The position numbers were made by a program, and so were the translations under genes. From the NCBI RefSeq assembly GCF_947499065.1, contig NZ_CANMMT010000007.1:114681-178680 (forward strand): DNA of 64,000 nt, written 5' to 3'. This DNA is from an uncultured Tenacibaculum sp. GTDB taxonomy: Bacteria > Bacteroidota > Bacteroidia > Flavobacteriales > Flavobacteriaceae. Shown piece by piece: positions 16,214 to 24,285 of the stretch. The notes beneath the pieces were generated by a model, which was not told the DNA's origin, did no database searches, and was given only the letters and a program-made list of their open reading frames with translations. Numbering within the stretch: position 1 is the stretch's first letter; every line of letters starts with the position of its first letter.

Positions 16214-17146
16214 ATGGCACAGTATACAGTTTTAAAGGATAAAGATTTACATACCATTTTAAACTATTATGGAATTAATGAAGTAGAATCGTATAATGTG
16301 TTAAGTGGTGGTTCAGAGAATACTAATTATTTGGTAAAAACAGCTATCAATAATTATGTGCTAACAATTTGCGAACAAAAATCATTAGAGCAAGCAACAG
16401 AACTAGCTAATTTATTAGTGCATCTGAATAAAAATAATTTTTCAACATCTAAAATAATTAAAACAGTAAGTAACAGCTTTGTGCCAGTTTGGAATAATAA
16501 ACCAATTATACTAAAAGCATATTTGGAAGGAGATATTGTTGAAGATTTATCAGAAGATATTTTAATTTATCTAGGAAAAGAATTGGCAACATTACACCAA
16601 GTAGAAGCTCCAGAATATTTATCAGAAACCGTTAGTTATGGAATTGAACGATTTGATGAAGTAAAAGTATATGCACCAGAATCTATCTTTTATAAATGGT
16701 TAAAAGAAATTCAAGAGTATATAGAAAGTTATATCAATACCGATTTGCCAAAAGCACTGATTCATAGTGATATCTTTTTTAATAACATTATTGTAAGCAA
16801 GGATGGAAAAAAAGCTACTATTATGGATTTCGAAGAAGCTAGTTATTACTATAGAGTGTTTGATATTGGTATGATGATTATTGGTACCTGTGCAGAAGGT
16901 GAAGAATTGAACTCCAAAAAAATGAAGAGTTTATTAAAAGGATATGAAAGTAAAATAAAACTGTTAGACCAAGAGAAAAAAGCATTGAAAGCATTTACAG
17001 TTTATGGAGCAGCAGCAACAGCTTTTTGGAGACATCAGAATTTTAATTATGTGAATATAATTCCCGAAAAGAAAAACCATTATATAGCGATGAGAAATTT
17101 GGCAGATTTTACTCGAAGTTTGCCAGATAGCTATTTTGTATCATAA
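16214..17146 (+). CDS. APH-fold small-molecule kinase (homoserine kinase-like)
   Basis: This 310-residue protein has the aminoglycoside/choline kinase fold. The GGSENTNYLV loop binds ATP, the Brenner-type catalytic motif is LIHSDIFFNNII (catalytic Asp near residue 185), and MDFEEA holds the metal-binding Asp. Relatives include type II homoserine kinase (ThrB), hydroxylysine kinase and methylthioribose kinase. Tight linkage to a threonine synthase-like enzyme favours phosphorylation of a hydroxylated amino acid such as homoserine or threonine; this is inference. It is the last gene of unit 2 and is followed by a terminator. Confidence 0.8.
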   Translation: MAQYTVLKDKDLHTILNYYGINEVESYNVLSGGSENTNYLVKTAINNYVLTICEQKSLEQATELANLLVHLNKNNFSTSKIIKTVSNSFVPVWNNKPIILKAYLEGDIVEDLSEDILIYLGKELATLHQVEAPEYLSETVSYGIERFDEVKVYAPESIFYKWLKEIQEYIESYINTDLPKALIHSDIFFNNIIVSKDGKKATIMDFEEASYYYRVFDIGMMIIGTCAEGEELNSKKMKSLLKGYESKIKLLDQEKKALKAFTVYGAAATAFWRHQNFNYVNIIPEKKNHYIAMRNLADFTRSLPDSYFVS

Positions 17147-17147
17147 A

Positions 17148-17183
17148 AATAAGGCTTGGATTATCTAAAACTCCAAGCCTTAT
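17148..17183. terminator. Terminator between unit 2 and the nuclease gene
   Basis: AAGGCTTGGA (17151-17160) pairs with TCCAAGCCTT (17172-17181). The T-rich flank is stronger on the minus strand, so it mainly ends the nuclease operon, whose stop codon lies in the loop, but it can also stop unit 2. Confidence 0.7.
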
Positions 17184-17964
17184 AATTACTATTTGCTTCT
17201 AATTTTGTTTCTATATCATCAGGTAATTCAGGGAAAAAATCAATATTAGTTTTTCGCTCAATTTCATCAATAGAAACAACAAAATTATATAAAGGTAATT
17301 TACTTTCTTGATGAGGTAATAAAAAAGCAATGGCTTTAATTTCTGGTTGAGTGTAGTCTAAAATTATTTTATAAAATTCATTAGGAACACTCACTTTGTC
17401 TTTACCTATGGTTTTTAAATTAGGTTTTAAAATACCACCAGTAACCACATATAAATGCTCATACTTCTTAGCCCAATAACGAGTTTTTTGTTCTAATTTA
17501 TTCCAAATTCCAGCATTAAAATCGTGTTTTTGAGGACTTACATTAGAAGTATAAAAAGTTTCGTCATGTGCTTCTTTAGAATAGCGCTTATCTGCAGCTG
17601 GACAAAGATGGCCTTTGTCATATCCAGAGTTTTTATAATTTCTCCAACTAGCGGATTTTGTTCTTACTTTAGGGTCATCAATAAAAAATGGACGCTTAAA
17701 GTTATTATAAACAATATCTTTTTTGTCTAAAGAATAAGCAACCCATTCTGCTTGCTCATGTTGCTCGTTGTATGATAATTGATAACCATTATGCTTAATA
17801 ATGGCTCCCGTTGTTGAAGTTGGTAGAAAATTAAAACTTGTGTTACTCGATTTTGTAGTCTCTTCTGTTGAGGTATGAGTAGGAGTTTCTTTTTGTTTTA
17901 ACCAATAAGCAATGATGAAAACAGCTATAGAAACAATAAGTTTTATTTTTCTTGATGTACTCAT
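17161..17964 (-). CDS. DNA/RNA non-specific endonuclease (NucA family), membrane-anchored
   Basis: One N-terminal hydrophobic segment (about residues 7-22) precedes a linker and a NUC domain. The signature is YDKGHLCPAADKR, a DRGH-type motif with Lys for Arg and the catalytic His kept. The downstream NVSPQKHDFNAGIWNKLE supplies the Mg-binding Asn and closing helix. Family members cut DNA and RNA without sequence preference and act outside the cytoplasm, which fits the signal anchor. Nutrient release from nucleic acid is a reasonable role. It follows the thioesterase gene with no spacer. Confidence 0.88.
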   Translation of the reverse strand: MSTSRKIKLIVSIAVFIIAYWLKQKETPTHTSTEETTKSSNTSFNFLPTSTTGAIIKHNGYQLSYNEQHEQAEWVAYSLDKKDIVYNNFKRPFFIDDPKVRTKSASWRNYKNSGYDKGHLCPAADKRYSKEAHDETFYTSNVSPQKHDFNAGIWNKLEQKTRYWAKKYEHLYVVTGGILKPNLKTIGKDKVSVPNEFYKIILDYTQPEIKAIAFLLPHQESKLPLYNFVVSIDEIERKTNIDFFPELPDDIETKLEANSNYKAWSFR

Positions 17965-18408
17965 TTAACTTTTTAATACAATTTCTTTAAAATCTTCAGT
18001 TTTTTCAACTTCATTAAAAATAGTTTGAAACTTAACTGGTGGTTCAGTTAATTTTCTTTTTACTAAGTCTAACCAAGCACCATAAACAGTAATAATAGCA
18101 GAAAGCTTACCTTCTTCATTAAAAACTTCATGTTGAATTTTCCAACGCTCACCTTTACTAGATAAACCGATAACTTTTAAGTTAACAGTAATATCAGTGC
18201 CCATATGTATTTCACGTAAAAACTTGGTGTTCTCTTCAAATAAAATAGGGCCAGTATTTTCCTTAGAAAAATCTTGAATGGTAATATTATGCTCTTTAAA
18301 AAAACGCAATCTTACTTCTGCAGCATAATCATTATATGCGGTATGACGCATGTGTATGTTGGCATCAAAATCTGCCCATCGTGTTTTAAATTGTACACTA
18401 AAACTCAT
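17965..18408 (-). CDS. Acyl-CoA thioesterase, hot-dog fold (YbgC/FadM type)
   Basis: The 147-residue protein opens with TRWADFDANIHMRHTAYNDY, the 4-hydroxybenzoyl-CoA thioesterase signature with the catalytic Asp in the first helix-loop. Length and single hot-dog domain agree with the YbgC/FadM group. It would hydrolyse acyl-CoA in the cytoplasm; chain preference is not readable. It shares a minus-strand run with the nuclease and ABC permease genes. Confidence 0.85.
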   Translation of the reverse strand: MSFSVQFKTRWADFDANIHMRHTAYNDYAAEVRLRFFKEHNITIQDFSKENTGPILFEENTKFLREIHMGTDITVNLKVIGLSSKGERWKIQHEVFNEEGKLSAIITVYGAWLDLVKRKLTEPPVKFQTIFNEVEKTEDFKEIVLKS

Positions 18409-18456
18409 TTGTAATTTTTTTTGAAAAACGAAAGTACAAAATTAAAGTATCAGCTG

Positions 18457-19533
18457 TTAAGATTTAACATCTAAAGCATCGCGGAGTGTATTACCAATAA
18501 GCATAAAAGCCATTACCAAACTCATAATTGCTAATCCGGGAATTATAGCTAGAAAAGGCTTACCAAGAATAATGTAGTTATAATGATTTTTAATCATAGC
18601 ACCCCAAGAAGGAGTTGGAGGTTGCGCACCGATACCTAAAAAACTTAAACCGCTTTCAATTAAAATGGCAGCAGCAAAATTAGCTGCAGATATAACAATA
18701 ATAGGAGCTAAAATATTAGGTAAAATATGTTTAAAAATAATTCTAAAGTCAGAAAAACCTAAAGCCTTAGCTGCTTCAACATATTGTTGTTGTTTAGTGG
18801 TAATTACTTGTCCACGAACCACACGAGCTACTTCCACCCACATAGTTAAACCTACTGCGATAAATACTTGCCAAAAACCTTTTCCTAAGGCTAATGTGAT
18901 TGCAATTACCAATAAAAGAGTAGGAATAGACCAAGTAATATTGATAACCCACATAATAAAATCATCTATTTTTCCACCAAAATATCCAGCAATAGCACCA
19001 ATTGGAATTCCAATTAAAAGAGAAATAAAAACAGCTATAAAACCAATGAAGAAAGAAATTCTAGCACCTATTAATAATCTGCTTAACAAATCACGACCAT
19101 ATTTATCGGTACCAAACCAAAATGTTTTTTGTTCAATATATTCTTCAGGAGTATTATTGAATAAAGAAAGAGGATATGTTTTCGTTAAGTTATCAGAATA
19201 TTTTACAACTTCTAGAAGGTTGTTTTGTACAGAGTAAGATTTGATAGGGACTTCAGTGTTTGAGTTTTGTTTCCCGTTCATAAAGATGGAAAACCAAGAT
19301 TGACCGTTTTCCTTTTCAGAAGGAATACTTAGCATTTGAAGAGAAAACCCAGGAGGTTTTGAATGAATTTCTAAATGCATCTGATTGGCAGAATTACTAT
19401 TGTCTGGTGCTAAAACATAGCAAAAAACCGCAGTAAAACCGCAAAGAATAATAAACCAAAAACTAAACATTCCTGTTTTACTTTGCTTAAATTTTTGGAT
19501 AGCAATTTGCCAAAGAGAATTAGAATTCTTCAT
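18457..19533 (-). CDS. ABC transporter permease, DppC/OppC family
   Basis: The 358-residue protein has an N-terminal helix, a periplasmic stretch of about 100 residues, and five further helices. HWFGTDxxGRD-type text (FWFGTDKYGRDLLSR) and the EAA loop (EAAKALGFSDFRIIFKHILPN, about residues 252-272) identify a dipeptide/oligopeptide importer permease of the C type. Its partner DppB permease, ATPases and binding protein are not in this window, so they must lie elsewhere. The periplasmic insert after helix 1 is longer than usual for DppC. It lies 9 nt after the transporter gene upstream. Confidence 0.88.
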   Translation of the reverse strand: MKNSNSLWQIAIQKFKQSKTGMFSFWFIILCGFTAVFCYVLAPDNSNSANQMHLEIHSKPPGFSLQMLSIPSEKENGQSWFSIFMNGKQNSNTEVPIKSYSVQNNLLEVVKYSDNLTKTYPLSLFNNTPEEYIEQKTFWFGTDKYGRDLLSRLLIGARISFFIGFIAVFISLLIGIPIGAIAGYFGGKIDDFIMWVINITWSIPTLLLVIAITLALGKGFWQVFIAVGLTMWVEVARVVRGQVITTKQQQYVEAAKALGFSDFRIIFKHILPNILAPIIVISAANFAAAILIESGLSFLGIGAQPPTPSWGAMIKNHYNYIILGKPFLAIIPGLAIMSLVMAFMLIGNTLRDALDVKS

Positions 19534-19542
19534 GAGCCGAAA

Positions 19543-20247
19543 TTAGATATTGGTAATTTCTTCACCAACTTTTAAGTTGAATTTTTTTCGAAAAGCATAA
19601 ACTAAGATATAAAGTACCGGAGTATCTATAGCAGCAATCATAATTTTAAAAATAACACCACTAATTAAAAGACCTCCAAATTTATCCCAAGCAATTATTT
19701 CAAAAGAGCATAATAGTAAAAGTACAGTAAGAGTATCTATAAACTGAGATGCAAACGTAGAAAAGTTATTACGCAGCCATAAATGTCTCCCTTTGGTAAA
19801 GTTTTTCCAAAAATGATAAATTCTAATATCAATAAATTGGGCAAATAAGTAGGCAAGCATTGAAGCTAAAACAGCTAAAGGAGTTGCTCCAAAAACTAAA
19901 TCAAATGTACTGTTGTTTACTGGAGACCATTCCGTTGCAGGAGCATATTTACCTAAATATATAATTACTAATGAAAATAAAGAGGCAAAAATACCAGCAA
20001 TTACTACTTGGTTAGCTTTTTTTCTACCATAGATTTCAGATAATACATCGGTAATTAAAAAAGTAATAGGATATGGAAGTAGTCCAACAGATATTTCAAA
20101 AAGTTTTGCACCAAAAATTTCCATATCAAATGGATACCAATAAAAAAATTTTTGAAAAATAAGGTTAGAGGTTACTAATGAAGCAATAAATAAAGCGGCT
20201 AAAATAAGATATATTAGCTGAGCTTGGTTTTTCTGTTGTGCAGTCAT
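19543..20247 (-). CDS. yhhQ: Queuosine precursor transporter (YhhQ family)
   Basis: The 234-residue protein has about six membrane helices and family motifs PYPITFLITDVLSEIYGRKKAN and SQFIDTLTVLLLLCSFEI. E. coli YhhQ imports queuosine precursors (preQ0/preQ1) for tRNA modification, and the family assignment is strong. I see no preQ1 riboswitch in the 130-bp divergent region shared with fabD. Confidence 0.85.
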   Translation of the reverse strand: MTAQQKNQAQLIYLILAALFIASLVTSNLIFQKFFYWYPFDMEIFGAKLFEISVGLLPYPITFLITDVLSEIYGRKKANQVVIAGIFASLFSLVIIYLGKYAPATEWSPVNNSTFDLVFGATPLAVLASMLAYLFAQFIDIRIYHFWKNFTKGRHLWLRNNFSTFASQFIDTLTVLLLLCSFEIIAWDKFGGLLISGVIFKIMIAAIDTPVLYILVYAFRKKFNLKVGEEITNI

Positions 20248-20286
20248 AGAACGAAGTTACTAATTAATAATGATTTTAAAAATGTG

Positions 20287-20294
20287 TATGTTTG
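20287..20294 (+). promoter_or_regulatory. -7 element of fabD promoter
   Basis: TATGTTTG matches TAnnTTTG and lies 83 nt before the fabD ATG. No clear TTG was found at the ideal -33 position. Confidence 0.45.
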
Positions 20295-20377
20295 CAGCAT
20301 AAAACAAACAACAATCTAATTAGGTGAAATTGATATAGTAATTACACCATTCAATTAACAAAAACAGAAAATAAAAG

Positions 20378-21265
20378 ATGAAAGCATATATTTTTCCAGG
20401 ACAAGGAGCACAGTTTACTGGGATGGGATTAGATTTATATGAAAAATCTCCACTAGCTCAAGAGCTATTTGAAAAAGCAAATGAAATACTAGGATTTAGT
20501 ATTACAGATATAATGTTTGAAGGAACTGCAGAAGAGTTAAAGCAAACTAAAGTAACACAACCAGCTATATTTTTACATTCAGTAATTTTAGCAAAAGTAT
20601 TAGGTGACGATTTTAAACCTGAAATGGTAGCAGGACACTCTTTAGGAGAATTATCTGCTTTAGTGGCTAACGGAGTGTTGTCATTTGAAGATGGATTAAC
20701 ATTAGTTTCTAAAAGGGCTATGGCAATGCAAAAAGCGTGTGAAATAAAACCATCAACTATGGCTGCAGTTTTAGGGTTAGAAGACAAAGTAGTAGAGGAT
20801 GCTTGTGCTGAAATTGACGGAGTAGTTGTTGCTGCAAATTACAATTGTCCAGGTCAGTTAGTAATTTCTGGTGAGGTAGAAGCAATAGAAAAAGCATGTG
20901 AGGTTTTAACAGAAAAAGGAGCAAGAAGAGCATTAGTATTACCAGTAGGAGGAGCATTCCATTCACCAATGATGGAACCTGCACGTGAGGAATTAGCAGC
21001 TGCAATTCAAGAAACTACTTTTAATGAGCCAACTTGCCCTGTATATCAAAATGTACCAGCAAAAGCAGTTACTAATCCAGAAGAGATTAAAGAAAATTTA
21101 ATAGCACAATTAACAGCACCAGTAAAATGGACTCAATGTATACAAGCTATGATTGCTGATGGAGGTACTGAATTTGTTGAGGTTGGTCCAGGTAAAGTTT
21201 TACAAGGATTAATGAGAAAAATAGATAGAAGTGTTTCAGCTAGTGGAGCTAGTTTTGAAGCTTAA
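20378..21265 (+). CDS. fabD: Malonyl-CoA:ACP transacylase
   Basis: The 295-residue protein has the oxyanion motif FPGQGAQFTGMG at the N-terminus, the nucleophile motif AGHSLGE (Ser near residue 88), the GGAFHSPMM segment with the catalytic His near 200, and VEVGPGKVL near the C-terminus. It transfers malonyl from CoA to acyl carrier protein at the start of fatty acid synthesis. It is monocistronic here, with a promoter upstream and a strong terminator just after the stop. Confidence 0.95.
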   Translation: MKAYIFPGQGAQFTGMGLDLYEKSPLAQELFEKANEILGFSITDIMFEGTAEELKQTKVTQPAIFLHSVILAKVLGDDFKPEMVAGHSLGELSALVANGVLSFEDGLTLVSKRAMAMQKACEIKPSTMAAVLGLEDKVVEDACAEIDGVVVAANYNCPGQLVISGEVEAIEKACEVLTEKGARRALVLPVGGAFHSPMMEPAREELAAAIQETTFNEPTCPVYQNVPAKAVTNPEEIKENLIAQLTAPVKWTQCIQAMIADGGTEFVEVGPGKVLQGLMRKIDRSVSASGASFEA

Positions 21266-21273
21266 AATAATTT

Positions 21274-21303
21274 AAAAAGCCGCTTATAAAGCGGCTTTTT
21301 TTA
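21274..21303 (+). terminator. fabD terminator
   Basis: AAAGCCGCTT and AAGCGGCTTT enclose an ATA loop and are followed by a T-run. The A-run on the left also makes it a terminator for the convergent DoxX gene. Confidence 0.9.
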
Positions 21304-21307
21304 TGCA

Positions 21308-21736
21308 TCATTTTTTATTGGGAATAAGAGTGTCAATTTCTAAATAAGGCTCATTAAAATTACTCAAGGCAAAGGCAGCAGCTGAAATACCAAAAACAGA
21401 ATAATCTAAAGGAGGTTTTATGCCTAAAGAAAAAGTCATACTTAAACCAAAAATTAAAAGTAACACTCCACTGAGTTTAGCTGTTAATTGAGTTTTATAA
21501 CCTAATAATAAGCAAATAGCTAAAGCAATTTCTAAAATTGTAGCTATAATAGCTAGGCTAGGAATTATAATTTTTGGAAACCAAGGATTTATTAAATGAG
21601 TAAAATCAACAAAAGAGTTCCAATTTCCCCAAGTAGAAATTTCTTTAGAGTAAAGTCCAAAGCGGTCAGCAACAGCCGATAAAAAACCAAATGCTATGGA
21701 TAGCCGTAAAAATAACTTCAGATATTTATTTTTCAT
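21308..21736 (-). CDS. DoxX-family membrane protein
   Basis: The 142-residue protein has four predicted helices and the DoxX-like start LRLSIAFGFLSAVADRFG. Family members are small inner membrane proteins sometimes linked to redox or sulfur metabolism; no specific role can be given. It overlaps the AhpD-like gene by 11 nt, so the two are translated from one message. Confidence 0.7.
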   Translation of the reverse strand: MKNKYLKLFLRLSIAFGFLSAVADRFGLYSKEISTWGNWNSFVDFTHLINPWFPKIIIPSLAIIATILEIALAICLLLGYKTQLTAKLSGVLLLIFGLSMTFSLGIKPPLDYSVFGISAAAFALSNFNEPYLEIDTLIPNKK

Positions 21737-22187
21737 TTTGACTTACTTTGTAATTCCCTGGAGTAAATTTAAACGACTTCATTAAGCGAGTCCAGCTGTT
21801 AATTTGAGCAATTGCCAATGTTAAGTAAGCTATTTCTTCTTTCGTAAAATATTTAGTTAAGTTTTGAAAGAGTTCTTCAGGTATAGGGTCGTAGCTTGTG
21901 TGTGTTATAGCATCTGTAAAAGCGAGTATTGATTGCTCTTTTTCAGAAAAATAAGGTGTACTGTTCCAAATACTAACGGCATGCAATCTAACATCAGTTT
22001 CTCTAATATGTTTTAATTCTTTAGAGTGCATGTCTACACAATAAGAACAACCGTTTAAAATAGCTGCTCTGTAGCGGATTAATTCTAAAAGTTGTAAATC
22101 GATAGGAGCATTGTTTATATAGTTTTCAACAGACATTAATACGTCAAACATTCCTTTAGGTACTTCGTTGTAAGAGATTCGTTCCAT
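21726..22187 (-). CDS. Carboxymuconolactone decarboxylase / AhpD-like protein
   Basis: The 153-residue protein has the AhpD-core motif NGCSYCVDMHSKEL, in which the CxxC and following His form the redox site of alkylhydroperoxidase-like proteins. The C-terminal half (EIAYLTLAIAQINSWTRL) matches the CMD family helices. A peroxidase or thiol-redox role is likely. It lies between a Crp-type regulator and a DoxX protein, an association often seen in Bacteroidota. Confidence 0.8.
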   Translation of the reverse strand: MERISYNEVPKGMFDVLMSVENYINNAPIDLQLLELIRYRAAILNGCSYCVDMHSKELKHIRETDVRLHAVSIWNSTPYFSEKEQSILAFTDAITHTSYDPIPEELFQNLTKYFTKEEIAYLTLAIAQINSWTRLMKSFKFTPGNYKVSQNEK

Positions 22188-22249
22188 AATTTTATTTTTA
22201 AGTGTATTACAAAATTAGGACTCGAAAAACCGAATCTACTTAAGATATC

Positions 22250-22822
22250 TTAAGAAATACTTTTTCTTATTTCACTTAAATATTCTGGAGTCATATCTAA
22301 ATAGGAAGCAATCATGTACATGGGAACCCTTTGCAAGAAATCAGGAATACTTTCAAGTAGCGTAATAAATCGTTCTTTACTACTTAGGTTTAAGTAATAT
22401 TCGTTTTTACGTTGTATAGCAATCAATGTATTTTCTGCAATTTTTCTAAAAAGACGTTCTAATTTTGGAATTTGAACAAAGGCTTTTTCTAAGTTTTCTT
22501 TACTTATTGAGAGGATAATTGACTTTTCTAAAGCATCAATTATAAAAGTAGAAGGAGTTTCTCTTACGTAGCTTTCTAAATTGGTAATCCACCAATTTTC
22601 AATAGCAAATTGTATTGTTTTATCATTACCTTTTTCATTAATATAATGGGCTCTCAGTAAGCCTTCAATAATAAAATAATGGTGTTTGCAAACTTGATTA
22701 ACATTTAATAGAACATCTTTTTTACTATAAGTATTGACTTCCAAATAAGTAAAAAAAAGATCTACTTCTTTATCAGAAAATGAAGCATACCTATTCATAT
22801 ATTTTTTAAGTTGATGCTTCAT
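22250..22822 (-). CDS. Crp/Fnr-family transcriptional regulator
   Basis: The 190-residue protein has an N-terminal cyclic-nucleotide-binding-like beta-roll (KKDVLLNVNQVCKHHYFIIEGLLRAHY) and a short C-terminal helix-turn-helix (PMYMIASYLDMTPEYLSEIRKS). No FNR-type cysteine cluster is present. This short form is abundant in Bacteroidota. It is 62 nt upstream of the AhpD-like/DoxX pair and probably controls it. Confidence 0.88.
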   Translation of the reverse strand: MKHQLKKYMNRYASFSDKEVDLFFTYLEVNTYSKKDVLLNVNQVCKHHYFIIEGLLRAHYINEKGNDKTIQFAIENWWITNLESYVRETPSTFIIDALEKSIILSISKENLEKAFVQIPKLERLFRKIAENTLIAIQRKNEYYLNLSSKERFITLLESIPDFLQRVPMYMIASYLDMTPEYLSEIRKSIS

Positions 22823-22836
22823 TTTCTAAATAAAAT

Positions 22837-23844
22837 TTATTGATTTTCTTGCCACTTCCAAGCGGAAAGTAAAGCTTCTTCAAGTGTTTTTTCTGTTTTC
22901 CAGTTTAATTCTTCGTTAGCAAATGTAGTATCAGCATAAATAGCTTTGATATCACCAGGTCTTCTATCTACTATTTTGTAGTTTAATTTTTTGTTGGTAG
23001 CCTTTTCAAAAGCATTAATTATTTGCATAACAGAGCTTCCCGTACCAGTTCCTATATTAAATAGTTCAAAGTTTTTCTTATTCTTCTTATTTAATAAACG
23101 TTGCAAAGCAATAATATGGGCTTTAGCTAAATCTACAACATGAATATAATCTCTAATAGCAGTTCCGTCCTCAGTAGGATAATCGTTTCCAAAAACAGAT
23201 AATTGTTCACGAATACCAGCAACAGTTTGTGTTATAAAAGGTATTAAGTTTTGAGGTACACCATTAGGAAGTTCCCCAATTTTAGCACTTGAATGTGCTC
23301 CTATAGGGTTAAAATATCTAAGTGTAATAGCATTCATACCATAGGCATTACAACTTTCTTCTAAAATTTCTTCTCCAATTTGCTTAGTATTAGCATAAGT
23401 AGAAGCAGCTTTGTTAGAAGGAGTACTCTCTGTAATAGGAAGTTTTTCAGGAGTACCATAAGCCATACATGACGAACTAAAAATAAAATTATCAATATTT
23501 CGATCACGCATTTCTTGTAATAAATAAACTAAGCTCCCAATATTATTTTCATAATAATCTAATGGCTTATTTACACTTTCACCAACAGCTTTAAAAGCAG
23601 CAAAATGAATAACACCATCAATGGTATTATGGTCAAAAAACTTTTTTACATCTGCTTTTATTCGTAAGTCTAATTGATGAAAATCTGGTTTTATACCTGT
23701 AATAGAAGTAATGTTATCTAAAACTTCAATTTTAGAGTTGGATAAATCGTCAATAATTACTACATCAAAACCTTCATTTTGTAATTCAACTACAGTGTGT
23801 GAACCTATAAAACCTAAGCCTCCTGTAACTAATATTTTTTTCAT
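22837..23844 (-). CDS. galE: UDP-glucose 4-epimerase
   Basis: The 335-residue protein has the SDR extended-family fingerprint TGGLGFIGSH at residues 7-16, catalytic SSSCMAYG and YANTK (Tyr-x-x-x-Lys), and the GalE-type motif LRYFNPIGAHSSAKIGE. It interconverts UDP-glucose and UDP-galactose with bound NAD in the cytoplasm. It sits downstream of a sugar aminotransferase-type gene, which suggests surface polysaccharide precursor supply. Confidence 0.92.
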   Translation of the reverse strand: MKKILVTGGLGFIGSHTVVELQNEGFDVVIIDDLSNSKIEVLDNITSITGIKPDFHQLDLRIKADVKKFFDHNTIDGVIHFAAFKAVGESVNKPLDYYENNIGSLVYLLQEMRDRNIDNFIFSSSCMAYGTPEKLPITESTPSNKAASTYANTKQIGEEILEESCNAYGMNAITLRYFNPIGAHSSAKIGELPNGVPQNLIPFITQTVAGIREQLSVFGNDYPTEDGTAIRDYIHVVDLAKAHIIALQRLLNKKNKKNFELFNIGTGTGSSVMQIINAFEKATNKKLNYKIVDRRPGDIKAIYADTTFANEELNWKTEKTLEEALLSAWKWQENQ

Positions 23845-23850
23845 AATAAG

Positions 23851-24267
23851 CTATTTTTCAAAAGTGGGATTTTTAATCTTTAAAAGATTGAATATTTTAT
23901 CTTCCTTGGGGGCTAGAAGTAATAAGTAAAATAAAAGAATTACTCCAAATAAAAGAAAGTCTGGTTTTAAAAATAAAATTAAAAAACAAGCAGCTTCCAG
24001 TATACCCCATTTAACAACGGAAGCACTTTGAAAGATTGCAAACTTTTCATCGTCAGAAGTGTCTTCTTTTATTTTATTGAGAATATTTCTAAAAATAAAA
24101 TTACTTGAAACATAAGCCAGTGCTGGAATAAATGAATAAATTAATGAAGAGTCATCTATTTCAAGATTTAAGATGTTTTTAAAATCTCCAATTAAAAAAT
24201 ACGCAAACGTTACTCCAGCTACTAAGGCTAAGTGTATTATTTTAAGTGTTTTTATTTTCTGATTCAT
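23851..24267 (-). CDS. Small conserved membrane protein of unknown function
   Basis: This 138-residue protein has four hydrophobic segments (about residues 10-27, 40-60, 85-105 and 108-125). I do not recognise a characterised family. It lies 6 nt from galE and 18 nt after the DegT-type gene, in a continuous minus-strand run. Confidence 0.7.
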   Translation of the reverse strand: MNQKIKTLKIIHLALVAGVTFAYFLIGDFKNILNLEIDDSSLIYSFIPALAYVSSNFIFRNILNKIKEDTSDDEKFAIFQSASVVKWGILEAACFLILFLKPDFLLFGVILLFYLLLLAPKEDKIFNLLKIKNPTFEK

Positions 24268-24285
24268 AGCGAGTACGAGTATGTG

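Noticed and set aside
20248..20377. preQ1 riboswitch ahead of the YhhQ gene
   Set aside because: I found no preQ1-type hairpin and tail in the spacer on the minus strand.
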